Below the pieces are notes generated by a model. It was given only the letters and a program-made list of their open reading frames with translations, made no database searches and was not told the DNA's origin. Below, piece after piece: positions 7,565-15,676 of a DNA stretch of 44,369 bases. Numbering within the stretch: the stretch's first letter is position 1; the number at the start of each line of letters is the position of its first letter. Made by a program: the position numbers and the translations under genes. The stretch is from positions 502,610-546,978 of the forward strand of contig JAQTNH010000001.1 in the NCBI GenBank assembly GCA_028713895.1, written 5' to 3'. The DNA is from Candidatus Nanoarchaeia archaeon. Lineage in GTDB: Archaea; Nanobdellota; Nanobdellia; CSSed11-243R1.

Positions 7565-9118
7565 TCAGCCTATGCCAATAACTGGAGTTAATGTAATCTG
7601 CTTGTTTTTGTTGTCCTCTTCAAGGACTTTGTCAAAGTGGAATATCTTTACCGGAAGCGGGAAATCTATGAATGGCGAGGTAATGATTGCTTCTCCCTTG
7701 TCAAGCATCTGGATTTCAGCGGATTCATCAGCGATGTTCTGGCTGGCAGAATTGACAACAGCATCCCTATCCATTGGCGCCGGCAGTCCAAGAATGACTT
7801 TTGTGTTCATCTGCGAGAGAATTTCCCTTGGAAGCAGAGAGGGCATCTGGGTTATTGCGCAGAGCCCGACCTTGAATTTCCTGCCTTCGCGTGCAATGCG
7901 CTCAAAAATATTTGTGCCCTCTGCGAGAACCTCGCTTCCAAGCACCCTTGGAGCTTCCTCGAACAAAACAAGCACTTCAGGATAATTGTTGAATTCCTGC
8001 GGGTCGCGTTGCTTTGCCTCGCGATAGTTTGTGAAAATGCGGTTGAGCAGCGAGGCGCTGATTATTTTTTCAGTTTCCTCGCCAACCATTGACGTGTCAA
8101 CAATAATGAGCTTTCGCTCGGAAACGCTCTTTTTTACCTTGTCGTATATTGAGGCTTCGGATTTTGAAGCTGTGTCAAATACAAGCCCTTTGCTGCCTTC
8201 AAGCTCAAGAGCGTGATACATCTTTCGCTTAAGAGTTGCGATTGTCGCCTTGTGGATTCTCTGGCCAAACTCCTCGAAAATTGATTCAGTTGGCTTGTTC
8301 AGCAGCTCTCTAATCCATGGCTTGCCATAGACCCTCCTGAACAGGTCCATTGCTTCCTGCTGCGTGTCGCTGAGATTTATTATCCCGAAGAAGTCATCAG
8401 GCTCCAAGTCCTCTGTGTAAACCTTCAACTGCTCGGCTGTGGGAACCTCCTGATAGCGCGGTGAAAAGTAAACAATCTTTTTTCGCAGCGGATGGTCGCG
8501 CAATCCCTTTGCGCCCCGTCCCCCAAAATATTCATTGTGCGGGTCAAAAATAACTGCGGAATATTTTTCCAGATTGAGGATTCCGCGAAGGAAAACTTTC
8601 GCAAAATTTGATTTTCCCTTTCCTGTTGCTGCGACAACAAGCATGTGGTGTGAGATTAATGATTCGGCTGGAAGCGAGATTTTTACGCCTGAAATTGATT
8701 CAGTGCCAAGACGCAGGCTGCCAATCGGGATTTCGCCCTTGACATTTACAAAACTGAAATTCGCCGAGTCAATTGGGGACACATCAGAAAAGAAATTCGG
8801 GATTGCGCGCGGCTGAAGGAAAGAACTGCCGCTCCGGATTTTCAACAGCTTTGCTTCGGCGATGCGGTAAAACCTGTCTTTCTGGTCAAACAGTTCATAA
8901 TCAACATCATACTCAAGCTTTTGTCCAGCCATATCCTCTATGAACTGCGGGCCTATGAGCGAGGAAATCATTACGTTTGTTATCTTCATGAAATAAACTT
9001 CATTGGTAACATCGCTGCAGGTAACCAAATCTCCGACATGGACTTTTGCGTCGGACTTCAGGCGTATGTGAACCTTTCCGCCGACTGTGCCTCCGATTAC
9101 CTTGCCTATTGTTTCCAT
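7565..9118 (-). CDS. herA: HerA-like DNA translocase/helicase
   Basis: A 517-aa bidirectional DNA pump that works with NurA in end resection. An N-terminal HAS-barrel-like beta domain (about 1-90) precedes a FtsK/HerA ATPase core: Walker A AATGKGKS at 163-170, FDPHNEY near 191, Walker B VLVLFEEAP at 382-390, AREGRKFKVGL near 409 and the sensor-like ITQMP near 422. The open frame extends 73 codons upstream, but METIGKVIGG is a typical HerA start, and the extra residues are antisense to the Nudix gene, so ATG 9118 is chosen. It begins 1 nt after the Nudix stop codon and has no clear ribosome-binding site, suggesting coupled translation. Confidence 0.93.
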   Translation of the reverse strand: METIGKVIGGTVGGKVHIRLKSDAKVHVGDLVTCSDVTNEVYFMKITNVMISSLIGPQFIEDMAGQKLEYDVDYELFDQKDRFYRIAEAKLLKIRSGSSFLQPRAIPNFFSDVSPIDSANFSFVNVKGEIPIGSLRLGTESISGVKISLPAESLISHHMLVVAATGKGKSNFAKVFLRGILNLEKYSAVIFDPHNEYFGGRGAKGLRDHPLRKKIVYFSPRYQEVPTAEQLKVYTEDLEPDDFFGIINLSDTQQEAMDLFRRVYGKPWIRELLNKPTESIFEEFGQRIHKATIATLKRKMYHALELEGSKGLVFDTASKSEASIYDKVKKSVSERKLIIVDTSMVGEETEKIISASLLNRIFTNYREAKQRDPQEFNNYPEVLVLFEEAPRVLGSEVLAEGTNIFERIAREGRKFKVGLCAITQMPSLLPREILSQMNTKVILGLPAPMDRDAVVNSASQNIADESAEIQMLDKGEAIITSPFIDFPLPVKIFHFDKVLEEDNKNKQITLTPVIGIG

Positions 9119-9119
9119 T

Positions 9120-9554
9120 TTATTTGTCCAGCAAAAACTCCTTTGCGTTCCATGGAATATGTTCAACAAAATTATCAGGAAAATAACCCATAGCTTCGTT
9201 CTTTGAAACCCACTTGATTTCCTGCAAATCGTCAGATGGCGCTGCTGTTTTGTCATCCTTGGGTTCGACAAGATACCAGGCAAAAACCACGACACCTCTC
9301 TTGTTGTTGACATACTGCCGAAGAACCATGACATCAAAGAAGCGTTTTACTTCGATATCAAGCCCTGTTTCCTCCTTCATCTCGCGGACAATTGCGTCCT
9401 CAGGTTTTTCGCCAGGCTCAACCCTGCCGCCTGGGAAGTGCCATTTTCCGCCGAGATTTGCCGGGTGCGGGCCATCAATCTTTTTCCCAATCAGCACCTT
9501 TCCGCCCCTGTGTATCACTGCGTTTACAACAAACTGCAGATATTCGAAACTCAT
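9120..9554 (-). CDS. Nudix hydrolase
   Basis: A 144-aa protein with a complete Nudix box: GGRVEPGEKPEDAIVREM followed by KEETGL, matching GX5EX7REUXEEXGU. It should hydrolyse a nucleoside diphosphate linked to another group with Mg2+; candidates include oxidised dNTPs, NDP-sugars or other nucleotides, and the sequence does not decide. It sits between nurA (4 nt upstream) and herA (1 nt downstream). An AGGTGA ribosome-binding site overlaps the nurA stop codon. The position inside a DNA end-resection operon suggests nucleotide-pool cleansing or handling of resection products, which is inference. Confidence 0.9.
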   Translation of the reverse strand: MSFEYLQFVVNAVIHRGGKVLIGKKIDGPHPANLGGKWHFPGGRVEPGEKPEDAIVREMKEETGLDIEVKRFFDVMVLRQYVNNKRGVVVFAWYLVEPKDDKTAAPSDDLQEIKWVSKNEAMGYFPDNFVEHIPWNAKEFLLDK

Positions 9555-9558
9555 TTTT

Positions 9559-10491
9559 TCACCTGTAGGCTCTTTTGTCTAGCATGTCATGCACTAAAGT
9601 AGCACGTTCATCAAATTCCATGAACTGGTTTCCCAAAGATTTTGCAAGCATTTTAGCTTTTCGGTTGTCATTGTTTTTCTCAAAATCACGCACCCGCGCT
9701 ATTTTGTCAGCTTTTAGAAGCGGATAAGGGTATCCTATGAACTCAGGGTCAGTTGAATAATAGCATATGTGTGACAGCGCATTTGGCAGGAGGTTTACGT
9801 GGCTGGACTCTATCCTGAAGCAGAAATCAGATTTCTCATGCAATTTTGCAATTGCTGTGCCCCCTTCGTCGTAAATCCATTTCTTGTCATGGAACTCTTT
9901 TGAGGAAAATTCGTTAAGCATGCCAATCAATGGTCTGCCGCCTGGAGTGCTTGCCCTGCTTGTTTTGCAGATGCCCACAAGATGAATGCCTTTTTGTTTG
10001 CAGAGCTCAATGACTCCGTTGATAAGAGACTTTTCATATGCGTCGTCAGAACTAAAAGCTCCGTCACGAAGGATTATGTCGCCCTTGTTTGCCTGCAGAA
10101 CTAACTGCCTAAGCTTCAGCCATTCAAGAATTGAGCGGCTGGCGTTTTCCAAGTCTTCCATTGAGCTTTTTCCAGACTCAAGCCTGAACCCTTCAATATG
10201 GGGCTGGAGTTTTGAGCTTAGCTTATTTTTGTTTTTTGATATCCCTAGCATGAAACCTTCCACTTTTTCGGAAAGCCTTTTTCCGTTTTTGTAGGACACA
10301 ACCCCGACTTTTAGCTTTGAAATGCACCAGGTTGCGCCGTCTATTATTGTTGCGCTTCCGCCGTCAATAGCATAAACTGTGCATTCTGGCTTTTTGGATT
10401 CCAGCAATCTGAATAAAGACTTGTCTAGCATAACTGCATTTTGCCCTACATTGTTCTCAAGCCCCAGAAATTTTATGATTTCTTCCATCAT
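9559..10491 (-). CDS. nurA: NurA 5'-3' nuclease
   Basis: A 310-aa nuclease with RNase H-like fold that forms a complex with HerA. Visible NurA features are YAIDGGSATI (first catalytic Asp at about 43-44), GDIILRDGAF, and the C-terminal HVNLLPNALSHICYY with STDPEFIGYPYPLLKADKIA. Length is a little short of the typical 340-450. The start is ATG 10491 or the adjacent ATG 10488; both overlap the TGA of the upstream coiled-coil gene (10488-10490), so translation is coupled. Together with HerA, Mre11 and Rad50 it completes the archaeal end-resection set. Confidence 0.92.
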   Translation of the reverse strand: MMEEIIKFLGLENNVGQNAVMLDKSLFRLLESKKPECTVYAIDGGSATIIDGATWCISKLKVGVVSYKNGKRLSEKVEGFMLGISKNKNKLSSKLQPHIEGFRLESGKSSMEDLENASRSILEWLKLRQLVLQANKGDIILRDGAFSSDDAYEKSLINGVIELCKQKGIHLVGICKTSRASTPGGRPLIGMLNEFSSKEFHDKKWIYDEGGTAIAKLHEKSDFCFRIESSHVNLLPNALSHICYYSTDPEFIGYPYPLLKADKIARVRDFEKNNDNRKAKMLAKSLGNQFMEFDERATLVHDMLDKRAYR

Positions 10492-10784
10492 CGAATATGA
10501 CGCCTTATATTGTCCAGCTCAGCAAGAGCGAGCCGTATGCGCTGGTTTAGAGCGACAATCTCGCCGGAGGTTTGGTGCTCCTCGTTCCGCAATTTTTTAT
10601 CTTCCCTGTCAAGACGGATAAGTTCGGATTCCAACCCCTTGATGTGATTTTCAATCCGATGCACCTTGTTTGCTATGCTCTCCTTTTTGTGTATTTTCGC
10701 ATTAATTTCGGATTTTAGCCTGTTTGTTTCCTCAACTTTTTTGTTGAATTCTGCCTCAACTTTCTTTAATAAGTCAGCAATCAT
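10488..10784 (-). CDS. 98-aa coiled-coil protein in the HerA-NurA operon
   Basis: Nearly the whole protein (about residues 3-95) is charged heptad-like helix rich in Lys, Glu, Arg and Leu, with no Cys, Trp, Pro or Gly-rich loops, so it should form a long coiled coil, probably a dimer. Its ATG overlaps the RNase HII stop as ATGA, and its TGA overlaps the nurA start, so it is translationally locked between them. I do not recognise a family. By context it may be a structural partner of NurA/HerA or a DNA-end tether; this is inference. It is real rather than noise because both overlaps are exact. Confidence 0.75.
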   Translation of the reverse strand: MIADLLKKVEAEFNKKVEETNRLKSEINAKIHKKESIANKVHRIENHIKGLESELIRLDREDKKLRNEEHQTSGEIVALNQRIRLALAELDNIRRHIR

Positions 10785-11449
10785 TCAAAATCACCAAGTT
10801 TTTTTTGTTCTTTGCTGTTTTTAATATTCTGAAAAGTAAGCCATGTTTTTCGCACATATCTGCTTATGATTTCTTTGTTATTAAGCGTTGCTTCAACAAA
10901 TTTCAGCGTCACCGGGTCAGAGGGGTATCCAATTCCAACAGGCATGCCGACTTCCTTTTCAATCTCTTTTATTGCAGCGTCGCGGTTTACCTTTGCGATT
11001 ATTGAAGCAGCTCCGACTTCAAGATGATTCCTGTCAGCATAATTCTCGCACCTGAGCTCGCATTCGTGCGTAAGGAATTTTGAAAGATATGCTGCGAAAC
11101 CCTTTGTGTTGGCAGACGGGCAGTCAATAATCGCGATATCAGGTTTTAATTCATTGATGAGTTCCGCAAATTTTGCAGCTTCAAGCTTGTTAAGATTGCT
11201 TCCAATGCTAAAACGCTGGTCTATTTCCTGCGGAGAAACGCTGATCAGCTTAAAGCGCTGGCAGATTTTTTCTATTTTTGGGAGAAGTTCCTCGCGCTTG
11301 TGCGGAGTAAGCAGTTTTGAGTCTTTTACACCCATTTTCAGCAGCTGTTTTTGCTGGGACTTCCTGAAAACAGCGCCAACTATGACAAGAGGCCCTATGA
11401 CCGGACCCTTTCCAGCTTCGTCGATTCCTAGAATAAAAGGGTCTTCCAT
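10781..11449 (-). CDS. rnhB: Ribonuclease HII
   Basis: A 222-aa enzyme that nicks RNA in RNA:DNA hybrids, including single ribonucleotides. Family motifs: GIDEAGKGPVIGPLV (Asp10, Glu11), VKDSKLL (Asp43), IIDCPSA (Asp about 109) and GAASIIAKVNRD (final Asp near 156), followed by GIGYPSDP. The last residues QKKLGDFE resemble a PCNA-binding box (Qxx-L-xx-F) but lack the second aromatic residue. First gene of the repair operon; a minus-strand TATA-like TTTTTAAATG lies at about 11473-11482, roughly 26-30 nt before ATG 11449. Its 3' end overlaps the coiled-coil gene by 4 bp. Confidence 0.96.
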   Translation of the reverse strand: MEDPFILGIDEAGKGPVIGPLVIVGAVFRKSQQKQLLKMGVKDSKLLTPHKREELLPKIEKICQRFKLISVSPQEIDQRFSIGSNLNKLEAAKFAELINELKPDIAIIDCPSANTKGFAAYLSKFLTHECELRCENYADRNHLEVGAASIIAKVNRDAAIKEIEKEVGMPVGIGYPSDPVTLKFVEATLNNKEIISRYVRKTWLTFQNIKNSKEQKKLGDFE

Positions 11450-11481
11450 ATTGTTTAAAAATCACACTGGCATTTAAAAAT

Positions 11482-12093
11482 ATGGTAGGTATGGCAAAAT
11501 ACACATATTTGTTGCTTGGCGCACTGATTGTCGGGCTTTTTACAGTTTGGGCTGTGCTCAACTTTGTAGAAGCACCCATTGCCGAGCGGGCGAATCTTCC
11601 AAGATGTAATAGCGGAGTCATCATTGATTCTGAGCTTAAGTACAATATCATCCTCTATGGAAACGAACGGATAATACAGGGGACTGGGGAGTCATATTTC
11701 AATAATCACTTCATATACAAGAACATTGACTACTCTATTGCAGACTGCACGTTTATTGTACGCTATGAATACACCTATGACGAGTATCACACGAATATGG
11801 ATATCACTGCAAAAGCAATAAGCAGCGACAAGTTTGAGATAATAAACACAAACACGTTTATGCGCCCGGTTAACATACTTGTTGATTCGGACGAGGCAAT
11901 CCAGATTGCTGTAGCGCAAAACATTTCGTATTCATACTACAATCTTGATATTGACATTGAACAGCAGAGTTTCAAATACAAATTTTTCAGGGATACAATT
12001 ACTGAAGGCTCGCAGCTGGTGCTGATAGTTGACGCGCAGTCAAAGGAGATTGTCATCCCCAAAATCATAAAATCAGTAACCCCGCTGGTGTAA
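11482..12093 (+). CDS. Membrane-anchored protein of unknown function
   Basis: A 203-aa product with one N-terminal hydrophobic helix (about residues 8-28) and a soluble exterior domain rich in aromatic residues and beta-strand-like alternation. The C-terminal third (SDEAIQIAVAQNI to the end) resembles a PepSY-type alpha/beta unit, but the match is weak. No catalytic motif is visible. ATG 11482 is used because a TATA-like TTTAAAAA lies about 26 nt upstream; ATG 11491 would also give a good signal anchor. The stop TAA at 12091-12093 directly abuts the stop of the convergent Dph2 fragment. Confidence 0.6.
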   Translation: MVGMAKYTYLLLGALIVGLFTVWAVLNFVEAPIAERANLPRCNSGVIIDSELKYNIILYGNERIIQGTGESYFNNHFIYKNIDYSIADCTFIVRYEYTYDEYHTNMDITAKAISSDKFEIINTNTFMRPVNILVDSDEAIQIAVAQNISYSYYNLDIDIEQQSFKYKFFRDTITEGSQLVLIVDAQSKEIVIPKIIKSVTPLV

Positions 12094-12339
12094 TCACCCC
12101 ATTTGGGCGTGACCGAACTGAATAAGCAGGTCAAATTCTTTTACATTTGGCGTATCGCATGCCCCAAAACAAGTGCCAAACCAGATTACAATCTCCACGT
12201 TTTTTGCTGATAACCTGTCAACGATGCTGGTTGCAAGTGGCTTTAACCCCTCTGGCAGCTGGATAAGAACCCTCTTTGCTTTAGTCTCCTTCATCGCTTT
12301 TTTGGCGGTTTCAATCTCCAATTCGTAATCAGCTTTCAT
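12094..12339 (-). CDS. Truncated diphthamide synthase Dph2 (N-terminal domain only)
   Basis: The 81-aa product matches the start of archaeal Dph2, which makes the first diphthamide intermediate on EF-2 by radical 3-amino-3-carboxypropyl transfer. Recognisable are AKRVLIQLPEGLKPLA, GTCFGACD (first cluster-binding Cys) and DLLIQFGHAQM. Full-length Dph2 is about 320-350 residues with three Cys, one per domain. Here the frame stops right after the first domain, and no further Dph2-like sequence is seen in any frame downstream. ATG 12339 has an AGGTG about 8 nt upstream; GTG 12348 is an alternative. It could be a decayed gene, one half of a split gene, or a repurposed domain. Confidence 0.7.
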   Translation of the reverse strand: MKADYELEIETAKKAMKETKAKRVLIQLPEGLKPLATSIVDRLSAKNVEIVIWFGTCFGACDTPNVKEFDLLIQFGHAQMG

Positions 12340-12385
12340 GACACACACCTACAGTTTTATTAACTAATATTCAGTTAATAAATAC

Positions 12386-13669
12386 ATGGTGTTGGTGGAA
12401 TTTGTATCGGGGCTGATATTCTCAATACTTGTAGGCGCGCTTGTTGGGATAGAGCGCGAACATGTGCGCGCAACAGAACACTTTAAGGGGCTCCCTATTT
12501 TTGGAGTAAGAACCGTGATACTGTTCTCAATTTTGGGCTTCTTTTTTACATTTCTTGCAATGTATATCAACGCCATGTATCTGGTTGCAATCGGGGCGCT
12601 TACCGCATTAGTCGTAACAACAATAGTGTACTTCTCAAATGTGTTGATTAAAAAGTATACAGGCTCAACAACATATATCGCGATGATGGCAGTTTTCTTT
12701 TTGGGGGCGTTTGTCGGGCTCGGGGGATATACAAATTATCTTATCGCGGCGATAGGCTCAATTGTCATAACCGGCTTTCTTGCAGGCAGGAACAAACTGC
12801 GCAGCATTTCAAAAAGAATTGAGCAGGGCGAGATATTCGGCGCAATAAAGTTCGGGATTATCGCATTTATCATACTCCCGTTGCTTCCAAACCGCACAAT
12901 TGACCCGCTCGGAATTTTTAATCCATTCCAGATATGGTACGTTGTAGTCATTGTTTCAGCAATCTATTTTGTGTCCTATGTCCTGATGAGACTTTTTTCA
13001 GAAAAAGGATTGCTCATCACTTCAATGCTTGGCGGGCTTGTCAGCGGTTCAATGATAACTTTCCAGCTTGCAAACTGGCTTAAGCGAAACAAAAAACTTC
13101 TCCCAGCTGCAGCAACAGGCGTCATGCTTACCATCATAGCGGGGCTGATAGGCGACTTGTTTGTGATAGCATTCGTTTTCCAGAAGTTTGATTTGCTGCT
13201 AAAACTGCTCCCTGCCCTTTCAATTGCCATAGTATTCCTATTGGCTGTGATATTTGTATTATACAAGGACCACAAGAGGATTCCAAATCTAAAACTAAAT
13301 GTCAGGTCGCCTTTTGCATTAAAACCCGCTCTTGAGTTCGGGGCATTTTATCTTGCGCTGTTGGGGATAGGCACTGTCCTTGGGAACCTGCTCGGAGCAT
13401 TAGGGCTTTACCCCCTGACTGTGCTCGCAAGCCTTGTCTCGTCGTCAACGTCAATAATCTCAACTGTGAGCCTTTACTCGCTGGGCAAGATAACTTTGGG
13501 AACCGCATCGCAGCTGGTGCTTGTTGCAATAGTTGTAGCATTCCTTACAAAAATGTTCTGGGCGTCATATTCAAAGAACATTGCTTTCATGAGGAGAGTA
13601 GCATTCGCAACGATAGCAGGTTCCGCAATTATCTGCGCTATTTACGCTTTGCAGGCGTTTTTGTTTTAG
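12386..13669 (+). CDS. MgtC/SapB-DUF4010 family membrane protein
   Basis: A 427-aa protein that is almost entirely hydrophobic, with about 11-12 membrane helices. The N-terminal part (about 1-140) has the MgtC/SapB signature VGALVGIEREHVRA and GVRTVILFSILGF; the rest fits DUF4010, with repeated small-residue helices (GGLVSGSMITFQLA, LASLVSSSTSIIS). The role is probably transport or membrane-potential/ion related; the substrate is not known for this family. A TATA-like TTTTATTAACTA lies about 26 nt before ATG 12386, so the mRNA is probably leaderless. The 3' end overlaps the convergent DHH gene by 32 bp. Confidence 0.8.
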   Translation: MVLVEFVSGLIFSILVGALVGIEREHVRATEHFKGLPIFGVRTVILFSILGFFFTFLAMYINAMYLVAIGALTALVVTTIVYFSNVLIKKYTGSTTYIAMMAVFFLGAFVGLGGYTNYLIAAIGSIVITGFLAGRNKLRSISKRIEQGEIFGAIKFGIIAFIILPLLPNRTIDPLGIFNPFQIWYVVVIVSAIYFVSYVLMRLFSEKGLLITSMLGGLVSGSMITFQLANWLKRNKKLLPAAATGVMLTIIAGLIGDLFVIAFVFQKFDLLLKLLPALSIAIVFLLAVIFVLYKDHKRIPNLKLNVRSPFALKPALEFGAFYLALLGIGTVLGNLLGALGLYPLTVLASLVSSSTSIISTVSLYSLGKITLGTASQLVLVAIVVAFLTKMFWASYSKNIAFMRRVAFATIAGSAIICAIYALQAFLF

Positions 13670-14687
13670 CCCCAATATCCTGAACAAGTTTTTTGTATTT
13701 CTCAATAAAATCATTCAACACATCATCAATATTTTCCCCGACCAGCATTGCCCCGCAAGCCTGCGGATGCCCCCCACCGCTAAAGTTTTTGTATTCTTTT
13801 GAGATATCACGAACAAGCTCCACAAGGTTTATACCGAGAGAGGTGCGGATTGAAAACTTGAAGCGCACGTTTTCGTTTAAAATAAACAATTTTGTTCCTG
13901 GGCTGCGGTATGTTATGTAATCAACGTATATCCTTATGTGCTTGAACCGAGTTTTAACCCAGTAGACGCACAGTTTAATCTGGGGATACTCCTTTCGCGA
14001 GAACTCTATCTCCTTCAGTTCCTCCTTGAATATCTGGGCTGCTTTTTTGTAGTCATCCAGCGAGGTTACAGCTTCAATTGCATCCTCGAAAGTGGACGAC
14101 TTGTTGAAAACCTCAAAAAGGTGTTCAGAACCCTTGGTGTGCGTCAATCCAACAATAAGGTTGAACGGCATCATGGACTCCAGTTCCTTTTCGTACACGC
14201 CGTCATAATAAAATTCAGTCTGTTCCATTGTTTTGTCCCAGAACGAGCCTACTTTTCCAAGCCATTTTATGTTCCTGACTCCAAGCTCCTCCATTGCCCG
14301 TGAAATTGTATAGGACACTGCGGCGGAAATGCCTGCGTCTGCAGAGGTGTAGTAGTCAAAAGCTTCCAGGTGCTTCTCGTGCATGTGGTGGTCTATGATT
14401 TCAGCGTCATAACTCTTTAAGAACTCAACCATTTCCTGCCCAGGTATATAGTCTACAAGGACTATTTTGTCCGGCTGGAACTTTGTTATGCGTTCTATAG
14501 TAACAATTTCAAAACCGCGGGTTGCAGGGAAAAATTTTGCGGATATATGGTTAAGCTCAAAATATCTCCATAACAATGACGCGCTTGCGCAGCCGTCAAC
14601 ATCAAAGTGGTACACTACAGCGATGTTCTGTTTTTCCCTGAGCTGTTCTATCCTCTTTTTAAGTTCGGTTATAGCTTTTTGCACCAT
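13638..14687 (-). CDS. DHH-family phosphoesterase, RecJ-like
   Basis: A 349-aa protein with DHH motifs in order: YHFDVDGCASAS (motif I), IVLVDYIPG (motif II), IIDHHMHEKH (the DHH motif) and SADAGISAAVSY (motif IV), then a C-terminal DHHA1 domain ending SGGGHPQACGAM. Members cleave phosphodiesters in nucleic acids or small nucleotides with Mn2+ or Mg2+. At this length it is closer to archaeal RecJ-like or nano-RNase-type proteins than to full bacterial RecJ. It is third in a Pth2-RtcA-DHH operon, its start overlapping the rtcA end by 19 bp, so an RNA-end or RNA-turnover role is plausible by context. Confidence 0.88.
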   Translation of the reverse strand: MVQKAITELKKRIEQLREKQNIAVVYHFDVDGCASASLLWRYFELNHISAKFFPATRGFEIVTIERITKFQPDKIVLVDYIPGQEMVEFLKSYDAEIIDHHMHEKHLEAFDYYTSADAGISAAVSYTISRAMEELGVRNIKWLGKVGSFWDKTMEQTEFYYDGVYEKELESMMPFNLIVGLTHTKGSEHLFEVFNKSSTFEDAIEAVTSLDDYKKAAQIFKEELKEIEFSRKEYPQIKLCVYWVKTRFKHIRIYVDYITYRSPGTKLFILNENVRFKFSIRTSLGINLVELVRDISKEYKNFSGGGHPQACGAMLVGENIDDVLNDFIEKYKKLVQDIGAKTKTPAKRK

Positions 14688-15676
14688 ATAACATTCCCTT
14701 TAACTTCAAACTTCACTGGGAGAAACTGTTCGGTAACCCAGATATTTGTTTCAGCGTGACTTGTCATCTGCCTGAACCTGAATTTTCCGCCAAGCAAAGC
14801 CATGTACGGAATAATCTGGTCAAGCATGTGTTCGTCCAGAGTTGAATCAAACTGAATTTCCTTTTTAAGCTTTTGCGCGCATTCTTCGCCAACTTTTTCA
14901 GCGGGTTTTCCGCGCTCCCCAAGCTCTTCAGCGCCGATTATGCAGTTTTCATAAACGTTATGCGCATGAATCACTGAACCTGTTGAGAGCGCGCCAACAT
15001 AACTTTTGTCCAGTTTTCCGTATTTTGTCTCGCCAAATTCTTTTTTGAAACCCTTTATCTGGCGTTCAGCAACACTTGCTTTCTGCAAATCGCTGGATGC
15101 GATGCTCCAGACATTTGTTTCAACCAGCTTTCCGCGCTCAAGAATTTCAACAGGGCTGAGCTCAGAAGCCCTTGTTTTTACAGTGACTTGCCCCCCGCCC
15201 TTCGGATAGAACCCATAACGTTCGATTTCAACCGAAATATCAGCACCAAATCGTTTAAGATAGTCACAGAAAACGTGCTGAAAATATTCAATCGGAGGGC
15301 TATGCGTTACAGCAGTCCCGCCGGTTATCCTGAACACAAAATCTTTTTTGGAAAACAACACAGCAGGCATTAATGCCTGAAGCACAAGGGTTATTGCGCC
15401 TGCAGTCCCAATGTCCCAGTTATATGTCCCGCTTTTAATCTTTCCAGGCTCAAATATTATTTTTGTTGAGCCAACTTCTGCGCCAGAGAGCCTTGCACCG
15501 CAGATGTCTGCAAGAGCCGTTATCCCGGTAAGGTGCTGCGCTTTTAGTCCGGGCGGGGCCCGGTTCGCACGAATATTTGATATCGTAACAGGTTTTCCAG
15601 TAAGCGCTGAAAGAGATACTGCTGAGCGGATTATTTGCCCCCCGCCTTCTCCGTAAGAACCGTCAATTGTTATCAT
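14669..15676 (-). CDS. rtcA: RNA 3'-terminal phosphate cyclase RtcA
   Basis: A 335-aa enzyme that converts an RNA 3'-phosphate to a 2',3'-cyclic phosphate through an adenylylated intermediate. Signatures: IDGSYGEGGGQIIRSA at the N-terminus, NIRANRAPPGLKAQH, GTAGAITLVLQALMPA, and HMLDQIIPYMAL, whose His is the AMP-accepting residue. Length is typical. The ATG at 15676 overlaps the pth2 stop as ATGA. A tRNA intron-bearing genome needs RNA-end processing, but whether this enzyme takes part is not known. Confidence 0.95.
   Translation of the reverse strand: MITIDGSYGEGGGQIIRSAVSLSALTGKPVTISNIRANRAPPGLKAQHLTGITALADICGARLSGAEVGSTKIIFEPGKIKSGTYNWDIGTAGAITLVLQALMPAVLFSKKDFVFRITGGTAVTHSPPIEYFQHVFCDYLKRFGADISVEIERYGFYPKGGGQVTVKTRASELSPVEILERGKLVETNVWSIASSDLQKASVAERQIKGFKKEFGETKYGKLDKSYVGALSTGSVIHAHNVYENCIIGAEELGERGKPAEKVGEECAQKLKKEIQFDSTLDEHMLDQIIPYMALLGGKFRFRQMTSHAETNIWVTEQFLPVKFEVKGNVIWCKKL

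Noticed and set aside
9119-9337. 73-codon N-terminal extension of HerA
   Set aside because: Overlaps the Nudix gene on the same strand in another frame, and the family start METIGK lies 1 nt after the Nudix stop.
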